Origin: Calvatia gigantea
Lineage: Eukaryota > Basidiomycota > Agaricomycetes > Agaricales > Lycoperdaceae
Direction: 5' to 3'
Assembly (NCBI GenBank): GCA_025093985.1
Contig: JACAAK010000005.1
Coordinates: 2,542,001 to 2,606,000, forward strand
DNA length: 64,000 nucleotides
Position numbers and translations under genes: made by a program. The notes under the pieces are model-generated. The model ran no database searches and was not told the DNA's origin. It saw nothing but the letters and a program-made list of their open reading frames with translations. Of the stretch, positions 21,264 through 31,559 are shown piece after piece (position 1 is the stretch's first letter; every line of letters starts with the position of its first letter).

Positions 21264-24200
21264 TTAATCAGAACTTAACACAAACTCCTCCCCATCCTTC
21301 CTCACAGGCAACTCCCGCTCCAAACTCGCGAGTAGGTTTTGTATATTCATACTCGACGGTCTCCGTGGAATCAGCGACTGCGGCCGCGACGGACGCGGCG
21401 AAAGGTCCAACGAATCACGAATACTCCTCGAGGGGGGAGATCTCGCTGAACTTAAACCCAAAGGTGACAACATCCTCGCAGGTCTTGGGCGTGGTGAAGC
21501 AATCAGTGAAGGCAACTTTGACTGAGGGGGGCTCCGAGAGCCAGGCAGGTCCAGGGACGGGGGTAGACTCGTCTCCGGAGTCAGCAACGATGACTGCTCC
21601 TGTTCTTCTTCTTGTACTTGCTCCTGCTGATTGAGTTGCCGGGACGGCGACTGCGCCTGCACCTGCACTTTCCGCCTTCTCTCTCCGACTTTCCATATCA
21701 CATCCTTCAACTCCTGCACAACGTCCCCACTAGGTCCCCACTTCTCTTCATACCCCCCTCCCACCCGTTCCTCATCTCCTTCTTCACGTACACCATGTAT
21801 CACAGGCGAAGGCTCCAACCCTACACCGAGCCCCAATCCACCTTTCGCAGCCGACTCCCGTCTTGCCTTAACAAGCTTTATCCTCTCCTCCCTACTCAAT
21901 TTCGTCTTCGGTCGAACGGGCCCCTCTGAAGATGTCCGAGTATCAGCCTCGAACACCTGTTCGATACCAACATGCGCAGGTGGTAAATGCCCTACATCCG
22001 CGCCGAGCAACAATTCCCTCGAAGCATCATCCTCACGCTCCAGATCATCGCCTGATACGACATTAACAACCACATCCTTCTTCCCATCTTCTGAATGCGA
22101 TGGAGATATAACGTCTGCTTTATCCGATTCGGAACTCAAAGAATCGTGGCCTAAACCTGGGACACCTCCTTCCTCTGAGCCTCCTTCTCCTTCAAGGTCG
22201 GGGTCGAATGGATCGAGTGGTTGAGGTGGTTTCACGAGATCAAGGAGTCGATTCCGGCCTCGCTCGCATTCGCGTAGTGCGAATCCGAGTTCACGACGTA
22301 GTTTCTCGTACGCTCTAAGCGCAGGGTGGTGTTCTGCACCAGCCTCCGAAGTATTCTCTTCTCTCCCTCCCTCTTCCCGAACCTGGTTCCCTTCCGGATG
22401 GAGGTGGAGTGTAGGAAGAAGGATCCTCGGCACTCTTAAGCGCACAAACGCATTCCTCCAAATACCCCCTCGCATCCTCCAACGCACCTTGCATAGCAGA
22501 CACATGTCCCGCAAACTGACTCATCTGACTCGGCATAGGCGCAAACGACACCCCAGCCACTGCCCCCGTCCCAACCGCAGTAGCTGTAGCAGTTGCAGTT
22601 GCAGTACTGGCACTAGCAACACTACCAGGCGTCCCGAGCAAAATACCACTCAAGCGCCTCACCCTTCCCGCTCTCCTTCTCCATGACCAGTTTCCTGATA
22701 TCGGGACTAGCGCAGGGACTGTTATTCCCGTCAATGGATCCGACAGGTGTGGGTGTTTGATCTCGAAGCCTTAACGCTTCGACTTCTCGTAGAGCCTCGG
22801 ATAACCGTGCGCTGGTGTCGCTTAAGGCGCTTATGAGGAGTTCCATGACACTCTTTACGTCGTCCCAGTAATGATCTCCCTCTCCCACCGTCGCCACACT
22901 TAATGAGGAGGAGGAAGAGGTAGAGGTGGTTGTGGGATCCTCATCCAAAAACCGCAAAGCCAGCAAATGCGAGCACGCATATCTCTTTGCACTCACTGCG
23001 GCTTGCAAAACATGATTCAACGCAGAAAGCGAAAGCGGTTGTCGAGAGGTATGTATCGGCGAGAACTTGGACGCAGGCAAGAATGTGCTGCTACCCCGTA
23101 GGCTAGGACTTGCAAATGTAAGTGTGTAGCCACGTCCACGTCCACGTCCGTATTCCGTCTGAGACTTGTTCGGTGGAGAATTTGGAGGAGAAAAGGCTTC
23201 GAGCCCGCTATTTGTTCGACGACGTCGCATTTTTAATGCTGCTGCTGCGAAACTTGTGTGTCCCTCTTCTTCCCCTTCTCCATGGGAAAACGGGTCGTCG
23301 GGAAGTGGGAAAACATCTACACCTGGTTTGGGAGTATTCTCGGAAACCCGTGCAAGCGGGCTAGATGGCACAGGCGTAACAGGCGCACTAGACGCTGCCG
23401 AAGTCGATGCAGAATTTCCCAACAGTGAAGACAAATCTGATCGATACCTCACCCGTTTTCGTGCCAACATCGTCGGAGAGGGTGTTGAATATGCTGTTAA
23501 TCCTCCACCGAGAGAATGCGAGTGTGAAGTGTAGACCATTCCACGTCATACGTTTATGGTCAGTGAAATTTGTTGTTGATGAAGTAGGGGACGTGAGAGG
23601 ACTTGTGCCTCGTGGACGGCTCGCCGGGTAGGATGACGGCCTCCGAGAGTCATGGAACGAGTAAGAAGGTTTCACGGGCGACGGGGGAGCGTACATTTCA
23701 GATAATTGTGATAGATCTGAGGGAGATGTGAGCGCGGAAAGGATGTGTCGGACATTGTCGCATTGGGTTTGCGTTGTTTGGAGTGTTGAATGGAGTGCGA
23801 CACGGAGAGTGGAAGATACGGACGTATGTGAAGAACCCATGGTGTTGCGTTCATCTTTTTCGAGGGTGGTGACTACTTCTTGCACGATGGATTCCCATTC
23901 GTTGTTTGCCGAGATTAGTTCATCGAGCGTTTCTAAACACTGTTCGGAACAAAGGGAGATGAGTTTTGATTATGATCGTGGGGAAAATAATGGGTGCGTA
24001 CGGGAGTTAAGTCAACCAGTCTTGTTGAGCGGCTCTGGACCCGTAGGTGGTATGTCCAAGCAAAGCCGGTCCACATGGTCACAATAGCTATCCTGGTTAA
24101 ACCGGCGCTGAGGAGAACAGCAACCACCACGGTCAATACAGACAGTAAACCTTGCTGCGCCTCAGTAGCATTAACGTTCGCAGTGGTACCAGGAGGACAT

Positions 24201-24739
24201 GACGTGGGAACCACTGGGTGTTGGTGCTGCGAAACTTCGCTCGACGTCCGACTATGGGGTAAGTTACCCGGTATTGAGTGGTGTCGACTAGAAGAGTGGG
24301 TATAGGTATGTGGAGTTGCGAGATCTGGGGACAGTAAGGATGACGATATCACGTTGTACTTGAAGCGTTCAACGAGCGGACTTGTAGGTTTCGTAAGCTG
24401 TGTTGTAGAGATGAGAGTTTCTATGTGCTATTGAAACGATGTCAGTGTGCTGGATTTGGAATTCAACCAACACTGTGCCAACGTGTTTCGTGCGTGGTAC
24501 ACGGTACCGTGCACGACCCCTTATTGGAATGTAGGCGAACTTACCTGGATGAAGTGTATTAGGAATTGTGGTCTCCATTCCATGTAGGATTCGGTGGTGG
24601 CGTCAGTGTCATCTGCATCCGCCGAAGAGGGTAAAGGAAAAGGTTCAAGTTCTTGTATCAGAACAGCCGTCGAGCCGGGCATGATTTCTGAGCCTTCTCC
24701 TGCTTCTGTGCAAAAAATGACCATTAAACTGGGCCCCAT
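21264..24739 (-). CDS. Large one-TM protein, possibly myosin-binding (vezatin-like)
   Basis: Predicted exons on the minus strand are 24545-24739, 24017-24397, 23537-23939, 22663-23493, 22383-22559 and 21264-22333, giving 1018 aa in phase. The N-terminal part reads [17 protein letters not shown], then [14 protein letters not shown] and [15 protein letters not shown]. One hydrophobic region ([20 protein letters not shown]) is followed by helical segments ([20 protein letters not shown]) and a long Ser/Pro-rich disordered tail. The layout resembles basidiomycete proteins annotated as myosin-binding domain/vezatin-like, but that assignment is from memory and weak. The start is uncertain. A better N-terminus (ATG at 24819, MAQAVFDEHPLEE, donor GTGAGG at 24769) would join exon 24545-24707 only if one A near 24780 were absent. 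As read I use ATG 24739. Confidence 0.6.
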
Positions 24740-24819
24740 GTTGAGAGGAAGATTAATACTAGTCCTCACCGCGCAGGTATTCTTCTAGAGGGTGCTCATC
24801 GAACACCGCTTGTGCCATC

Positions 24820-26022
24820 GCATGTACGCCCAGAGATTTAAAGAAATAAGTCGTGCTGAGATAAGTCGTAAGGAATGATAAGGGAAAAAGAAAAAATGAC
24901 AGAAAGAGCTCGCACACAAACTACTTCGCAAACTCTCAATCACCCTGCATGGGCTTTGTTTACATAAGCAATTGTATGTCAGGGTAAGTTGCTTTATTTG
25001 TTTGTTTGCCATGTGTCATATTTTGCAAATAGCGGAACGGTGATTCGATAAACATAAGTATGACAAGACCCTACTGACGCTTTCTCCCAACTATGATATA
25101 TCTTGGGAATGGTAGCGTAGCCGTCTGGGCGCCAGCATTCCAGCAGATGGCAGAGATGCTTAATGCAAGCGCTTTGAACAACGCTCCGTCGAAACCGAGT
25201 CATCTGCAACTTCCCTTTACTCTCAATCGCTTTGTCATATATCCTGCCAGTATCTCGCCAAATTCTATCACCATCGGCACCTGCAAAACCCCTGCTAGCG
25301 TTTCTGCCTTGACACTAAGCACTGGCAACATCTTGGAATGAGAATTCACTACGGCCTACATAACACTCCTGACTTTGCCCTCAAAAGGAAACTCGCAGTC
25401 CGCCTTTGCTTTTGCGCCACTTCGATGCCGTCGCGGCGACCATGCCCACTACTTGGTGGTGATGCAGCTCCCTCACCTCTGTTACTAGTATCTTGATATG
25501 TCGTCGCAGGAAAATCTTCGCGGGACATACGCTACTATTACCGCGCAGCCATTGGACATTCTCAGTCTGCCTAAAACACCGTCAAAAGGTTCATCTCCAT
25601 TCGTCGTAGCGTTACGCATCAATCCATTTCTCTCAGGCTAGATCACTGCCGCGATACGTTGCCCCCCACCACTATCATAATTCTGCGTCCATGTCAGGAC
25701 AAAATTACATTCATATTCCATGCTTCTGATAACACCCTTTAAAACAAGCCCAAAAATCCCGATATACCCAGTCCAAGAACATATTCCGTCCTAGACGCGA
25801 TCCCCCCTCCGTTATATTCTCAATTACAGTAATCGCAGAATTGAAGATTGGAGAGGTCTCTCAAATCAGATCCGGCCTTTGCGAAATGCATTAAACGTAC
25901 ACGAAAGGGGAACTCCCCTTCTGGCTTGCGACGAAGGGGAGTTCTTTGAGGCGCTCCTACTTAACCTTAGGAGGGGATTACACCGGTAGCCCGCGACCCA
26001 CTGCTTTCTCTGAGTAACCGCG
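24820..26022. other. Intergenic between divergent genes
   Basis: This is a 1.2-kb divergent interval between the large one-TM protein gene (-) and the P450 gene (+), so it should hold both promoters. Open frames (for example 25093-25341) have no recognisable content. A hairpin at 25910-25944 is listed separately. Confidence 0.5.
25910..25944. repeat. 12-bp perfect inverted repeat upstream of the P450 gene
   Basis: GAACTCCCCTTC and GAAGGGGAGTTC are exact inverted copies separated by 11 bases, about 80 bp before the P450 ATG. The left arm also overlaps a GGGGAACTCCCC palindrome. It could be a regulator binding site or a 5' UTR hairpin; its C/G-rich blocks recall stress-element (CCCCT) sites, which is only a suggestion. 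Confidence 0.6.
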
Positions 26023-28003
26023 ATGCTCCAGGTTTCTTCAAACACAGTTTGTCTCCTGGTGCTATCCGCACTTGTCTTTGCTGTTGGGCAGGCCGTTAGA
26101 TCGTCGTTCTTCCACCCTTTATCCAAATATCCTGGTCCACCCCTGGCTGCCATCACCTCGTTATACAGAGCCTACTTTGACATTGTGAAAGACGGTGAAT
26201 GGGTCAAACATCTCTTCTCCCTTCACGCAAAATATGGTGACCCTCTTCCTCCTCATTTCGTTCCCAAGATTAACTACTTGCGCCCAAGGTACCATCGTCA
26301 GGGTTGGTCCCAATGAAGTGAGTATACCAGGTCATTGTAAGGGCACCAAGTAACGTATTGGCATCAGCTTCACTTCAGCGATCCAAGAGCCTACAACGAC
26401 ATCTATGGTATTGGGACTCGTTTTATCAAACAACCTGAAATGTATTCCTGCTTCGCCACCGACAAGTCCGTTTTTGCGATGCACGATCACCATCAAGCAA
26501 TGCAACGCCGGACCGCAATCGGCCCTTTCTTTTCTCGAAGGGCGATCTTGGCCCTTGAGGGCGTCATCCAAAACAAAGTGCGTATGCCCGTCACCTCTGA
26601 TGCCAACAGTATAAACTGCAAATTCATATGATTTTGTCAGATCGACCATTTAATTGCTCGCCTCCTCGCTTACAAGTCGACCCCCGGAGATCTGGACATG
26701 GCGTTCCGCTCTTTATCCCTGGAAATTATAACAACCTATTGCTTCGCACGTTCCTCTCACGCCCTGGATACACCAAACTTCCAGTCTGCCATCCTCTCCG
26801 CGATAGACCGCACGCTCCCCATGATCTGGGTCTTCAAACACTTTCCCTTGATCCAAAAGATCCTTTTGAATGTCCCCGAGTGTTTCGCATCGGTGCTGAA
26901 GCCAAGTACAAAAGGTATCCTAGAGCAGAGGAAGATGATGGGAGATCAGATTGACGAGATTATGAAAGATCCGTCGAGCTTACACGGGGATGGGCACGAG
27001 ACGATCTATCACCACTTTTTGAACCCCGGAGATCGAGAAGATTCTTATGTTTCAAGCGCCGATAATTCTCAAGTTCTCGGTGCCGATAGCAGCATGGAGC
27101 AATTAAAAGATAACAAATATCGCCCGCCACCACTCTCTCGCCAGTACCTCCTCGATGAAGGCCTCTACATGCGTTTTGCAGGAAGCGACACCGTCGGTAA
27201 CGCCTGCACCGTGGCGTTGTATTATATTCTCGTCAATTCGCATGTTCAGAAAACACTACTTGCGGAACTGATGGAGATATGGCCAGACAAAGATTTACAA
27301 GTCGGGTACGAGAAGCTCGAAAAGCTCTCCTACTTGGTAAGCTCATGGGGATTGCCTGGCCATATTGATCTCCAACCGACAGCACATTTGTAGACGGCTG
27401 TGATTAAAGAATCCCTCCGCCTAGGCCACGGCGTCGTCACTCCCCTTCCACGTATCATCGGTCCCATAGACACAGAAATTCTAGGAACGACTATCCCTGC
27501 TGGAGTAAATCATTCGCATTCCCGTTTTATCCTTTCAGCTGACAGTGCTCCGCTTTACAGACGGTCGTGTCAATGGGCGCGCCGATCCTACATTCTAATC
27601 CTGAAATATTCCCGGATCCGGATTGCTTCATCCCCGAGCGGTGGATGGGTGAGGGGAATCAAAGCTTGGACAGGTACTTGGTCGCGTTTTCGAAGGGTCC
27701 TAGAAGCTGTTTAGGCATCAAGTGAGTACCTCACCTCTCCCCATCATCATAAAGTAACAACGAACGCACGCCATAGTCTAGCTTGGTGCGAACTCTACCT
27801 CGTAATCGCCAACGTCATCCGTAAACTCGATCTGAGGCCTGATAATGCATCGTAAGTATTCGGTGGCAATAGCCTTGACATTCTGGTCACGGAATGCTTA
27901 CATTGGCCCCGGTAGGATCGATAACATAAGTTTTCGTGAATACTTCGTTCCTGTTCATCGCGGAAGGCACCTCCATGTCTACGTGCAACCACGGGACATC
28001 TGA
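26023..28003 (+). CDS. Cytochrome P450 monooxygenase
   Basis: Predicted exons are 26023-26236, 26289-26317, 26368-26577, 26641-27336, 27394-27504, 27561-27721, 27777-27851 and 27916-28003, giving 527 aa, unbroken and in phase. An N-terminal hydrophobic anchor (VCLLVLSALVFAVGQAV) precedes the proline hinge (HPLSKYPGPP). The I-helix motif is FAGSDTVGNA, the K-helix ExxR is in KESLR, and the PERW motif lies before the heme loop FSKGPRSCLG with the Cys ligand. The protein should be ER-anchored and use heme and NADPH-P450 reductase to oxidise small lipophilic molecules. The N-terminal half (ELHFSDPRAYNDIY) resembles P450s annotated as trichodiene-oxygenase-like, but the substrate cannot be inferred. 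No other secondary-metabolism gene lies beside it. Confidence 0.88.
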
Positions 28004-28391
28004 ATTCCGCCATTGACAAAGCGGCATGCTTGGAATGCCAGACTCTCGACAACTGGGACTTGTTGTATTATTATATGTCTTTTTTCACCTCCCTGAATCT
28101 GAATATGTTTCCCAAAAAATCAAAAAATCGGAATCTCCTCAAGTGGCTATGACTGCATCTTCCACATACTGCTATTTATAGAACTAATCCAGAACTTTGG
28201 CAAGTGGTTTTCACCTCGTTTAAACTCTCAAAATTTATCTCATTGGGTGAAGATTTATTTCAATAATTCAAAATGTAATCCCATGGAGTCAGTCAGTTTG
28301 AATTTGCTCGAAAACTTTTGAATAGTTCGCCATCCATTTCCTAGTTAACGAGTGTCAGATGCTTTCTGATCGAAAGAGAAATGGCGGTTGC
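28004..28391. other. Intergenic, AT-rich
   Basis: This separates the convergent ends of the P450 gene (+) and the small unknown gene (-). It probably holds both 3' ends. No coding signal is seen. Confidence 0.6.
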
Positions 28392-28988
28392 TCACGTATG
28401 AATATCTTTACAAAAGCTCATTGCGACATTTTCGAGGATTGGCAACGGCCCTGGACAATGTCCCTCAACGGCCTCAACAACCCTCGTTTTGGCCGGTCCA
28501 TCCTCCCAAAACTTCACAACCTTTCTTACCCAAATATTGCTCCCGGGATTATCAGTTGCTGTTGCTTCCCAGAGTGCCGTCTTCGATTCCTCATCCCACA
28601 CATACGTCCCTCGCTCGTTGTTGGTACTTGACAACAATCCCCATAGCATCATGACTTTGTTCTTGGCGGTGAATGATACCCTTTCATATTCTTTCTTTCC
28701 CTCTTTGTTGCCATCTTCGGAAGTTGATGGCAACTCGCGTACACGAGCAGCACTGAGTTCGCCCTTGACCGCGACTCGATCTTGCTTCACTACCGCATGT
28801 TCGACGCAAGTGGGGTTTAACTTCATACATGCTTCGAAATTATCCACACCAGCGAGTTTGGCAACGACTTCATTCAGGGGCCGGTCGAGGATGGTTGAGA
28901 TTTCGAACGACCATTGGGCAGTTGAACTTGGATAGCTGTAGTTGAACTCAGCTTGATCGTTGGATCCTGGTGACTTGTCTGCGGACAT
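28392..28988 (-). CDS. Small unknown protein, SRPBCC/DUF7053-like fold possible
   Basis: A single exon; the ATG at 28988 gives 198 aa. Readable segments are WSFEISTILDRPLNEVVAKL near the N-terminus, then ARVRELPSTSEDG, VSFTAKNKVMMLWGLLSS, TYVWDEESKTALWEA and the end AMSFCKDIHT. Alternating strand-like segments and a C-terminal helix would fit a small ligand-binding fold such as the fungal DUF7053 family, but I am not confident of the family. A second, broken copy lies at 29563-30188 on the same strand, so a tandem duplication occurred. Function is unknown. Confidence 0.6.
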   Translation of the reverse strand: MSADKSPGSNDQAEFNYSYPSSTAQWSFEISTILDRPLNEVVAKLAGVDNFEACMKLNPTCVEHAVVKQDRVAVKGELSAARVRELPSTSEDGNKEGKKEYERVSFTAKNKVMMLWGLLSSTNNERGTYVWDEESKTALWEATATDNPGSNIWVRKVVKFWEDGPAKTRVVEAVEGHCPGPLPILENVAMSFCKDIHT

Positions 28989-29562
28989 GGCTGGAGGCAC
29001 TTTTAAAGTTGGTTGGTCTGATGGCGATGAGCTCCGGATTGCGTGTCAGTGCTCGAACTGGTATTTATACGGCAAGGTCCACCCGGTACCTGGACTTGGT
29101 GAGGTCCAAACCTTCAAGCTTCAAACGGAAAGATATGACTCAGGAGTCTTAGAAGCACGAACAGAACGAGTCATACTTACATATATGAAAGAGTTGCCGT
29201 GCGACGGTGACGTCTCAGATCTCAGGGTCCATGGCTCAGTGCATTATTCCTGATCACATGGACGCTCGACCCTTTGGAGACTATCCCCCATATGGTTCAT
29301 TTCTTTGACACCTTGGGTGTTTTCGAGACTGGAACGCACAAGAGTTGTCGGGTGGCCAGATAGAAGTAAACACGTGTGCATTTCAGCTTTCGCAAGAGCG
29401 ACCATACAACAAGACAACGTATTCGACGAGTTTCAACAAGTGTTCCAGATTAACTACATGGTGAGGCGTATCGCATTTAGTCTTTCCAAGCTTCAGAATA
29501 TTTATTCATCCAGTTTCTAGCCCTTTATTTCAGCAGCTTTATGCGGTGAGATGGGGATTCAC
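28989..29562. other. Intergenic
   Basis: Spacer between the two copies of the small unknown gene. It presumably holds the promoter of the 28988 gene. No supported gene. Confidence 0.55.
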
Positions 29563-30188
29563 TCACTTATGAATATTCCTAGTATACCTCTTGGCGACAC
29601 CTTCTAAGACTCGCAGGGTCTCCTTTGAATAACCCTCCACAAATTCTTCAATCCTAGTCTTCCCACTTCCGTCATCTAGGAACTTGACTACCTTCCTCGT
29701 CCAGGTCTCCAGCCCAGGCGTATCTGTGGTCGTGACCTTCCCACAATGCTGTCTTCTCCTCCTCATTCCATACATACGTTCCCCTTTGTTGCACAACACC
29801 CGACATCAAGCCCCAGAATACCGTCAATCTATCTTTAGCTGTGAAATTGATCCGTGGATACTGCTTCCCTCCATCGACCTAATGTAGCCTCCGCACCAGC
29901 CCCGGACGACGAAGGCGACTCGCGTACGCGAGCTGCATCCAATGGCCCAGGGATGATAACGCAATCCCGGGCGACTTCCGTATACTCGATACAGACTGGA
30001 TTCAACCTCGCGAGGACCTCGAAGTTGTCCGGCCCTCCGAGTTTTGACACAACCTCTGCAACGGGTTTATTCAGGAGGGTGGAAAGTTTGAAGGACCAGT
30101 GAGGCTTGGCCGTAGGGTACCTCGCATTGAAACTGGTTTCTGCGGCGGCCAGTTGTTCTGGTGTCAATCGCGAATGTCCCAAGTGCAT
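29563..30188 (-). pseudogene. Broken second copy of the small unknown gene
   Basis: The ATG at 30188 (MHLGHSRLTPEQ) opens a frame matching the neighbour at 28392-28988 in WSFKLSTLLNKPVAEVVSKL, NPVCIEYTEVARDCV and ARVRESPSS. Near 29875 the frame shifts by one into RINFTAKDRLTVFWGLMSG and TYVWNEEEKTALWEG. Near 29740 it shifts again into PGLETWTRKVVKFLDDGSG and the end AKRYTRNIHK. The order and length match the intact copy, so this is a tandem duplicate that has decayed. Confidence 0.7.
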
Positions 30189-31559
30189 ATCGAAGTTTGT
30201 TGGGGATCGCCTTGACGGATCCAAAGCTTATATCGTGGTGGTGTGTAGTTCACCCCTCTTGAGGTATCGTGAAAGGCGTTGCACAACAAACACAAGGCAG
30301 ATAAATGCAAACATAACTACGAATGGATTCCTCTGGTGTGGACAGAGCCTAGCTCAGGAACGACATAGTATCTTTCACAGTCGTAGAATTGGTACCATTC
30401 CCTTGGTATGAAGTTTGCCGAGATTCTTTGTAACATGGATACCCGACTTGGCGCGGCCACATCCCAACAAATGAACATCTCGGGGCTATCCCAGCTTGAT
30501 TGAGCCCGCCGAGGAGCCCGCCATTCTGTCCAAGTTGCTTGCCAACATCCCATCAATGCGTTCCTTCACCCCAAGATTCATCATGCCGATACCATCTGAC
30601 GACTTCTGTGCGATCAAAATTGAGGAGAGAATAAAACGAGCGTTATAATGCAGACCAGATAACAGCAGACGAGAGGTAGTATACAAGCAGTATGAGTTGA
30701 TCTATCAAAACAAGAAAAAGAAAAAAAAAGGGTAAAACTAAGGGGTGGAAGAGGGGGAAATAGGGGTAGAAAGTAAGGGATGAAAAGTACGGAAAGAGAG
30801 GGATCAATGATGTTAGAAGTCGAAGGAGGAGCAAGAAGGATGCATGTAAGGAAAGCGGATAATCGCACAGATACAAGAAAACATAGGGAAAAGATAACAC
30901 TGAACATGATCACCAAGCGGCGGTGTTTTGAGAAGAGGAAACCCGGGTAATCGGAGAGAACCGGGGCAATGTCGACGAGATAAACCATTAGCGTGAAACC
31001 GCGGCGAGAGGTGAATCTTGGGAGGAGGCGGGTTGGGGAGAGGAAGGCAGGTAGGCCTTCGCGCGAGCGGGGGAAGATAAATGATGAAAGAAGAAATAAG
31101 TAAAAAAGAAAAGAAAAAAAAGAAGAGATGCTTGTACATCAGAAGAAGTGACCAGCTGTGATATGGAACACGCGAGGGATGCGGGAAATATCTGATGAAC
31201 TGGTATAAAAACAAGAACATGCAGACAAGCAAATACGGTAGTAGTGGTGATGGTAGTGTATAGAAGGGACGGTGGGGAGGGCGGAGAGGAAAGAACATGA
31301 AAGGAGACATAGGTGATACACTAATCAGAATATAATAAAAAGAGCAGAAGGAAAACAACGGGTGGATGTATAAGAAATGGAGCACAAAACACAGCATCAA
31401 AAAAAAAAGTAACACAGCGAAGCACACGCAATGACCAACAAAGAGAAGAATTCCACCGATCCGCTCCAGGAGGATGAAGAAGCGCGAGTCCATAGCGAAG
31501 GCAAGATCCAGATTAAGGGGGCCACGCACATTCTACTGCAGCACCAGTCCACGTCCCAT
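30189..31559. other. Intergenic and probable 3' UTR of the LisH gene
   Basis: No gene is supported. The stretch 30700-31430 is strongly purine-rich on the + strand (pyrimidine-rich on -), which creates long minus-strand frames of biased composition that I do not call. The right end is likely 3' UTR of the minus-strand LisH gene. Confidence 0.5.

Noticed and set aside
30813..31529. Minus-strand open frame of 238 codons full of Phe, Leu and Pro
   Set aside because: It results from the strong purine bias of the + strand here; overlapping frames show the same bias and no motif is seen.
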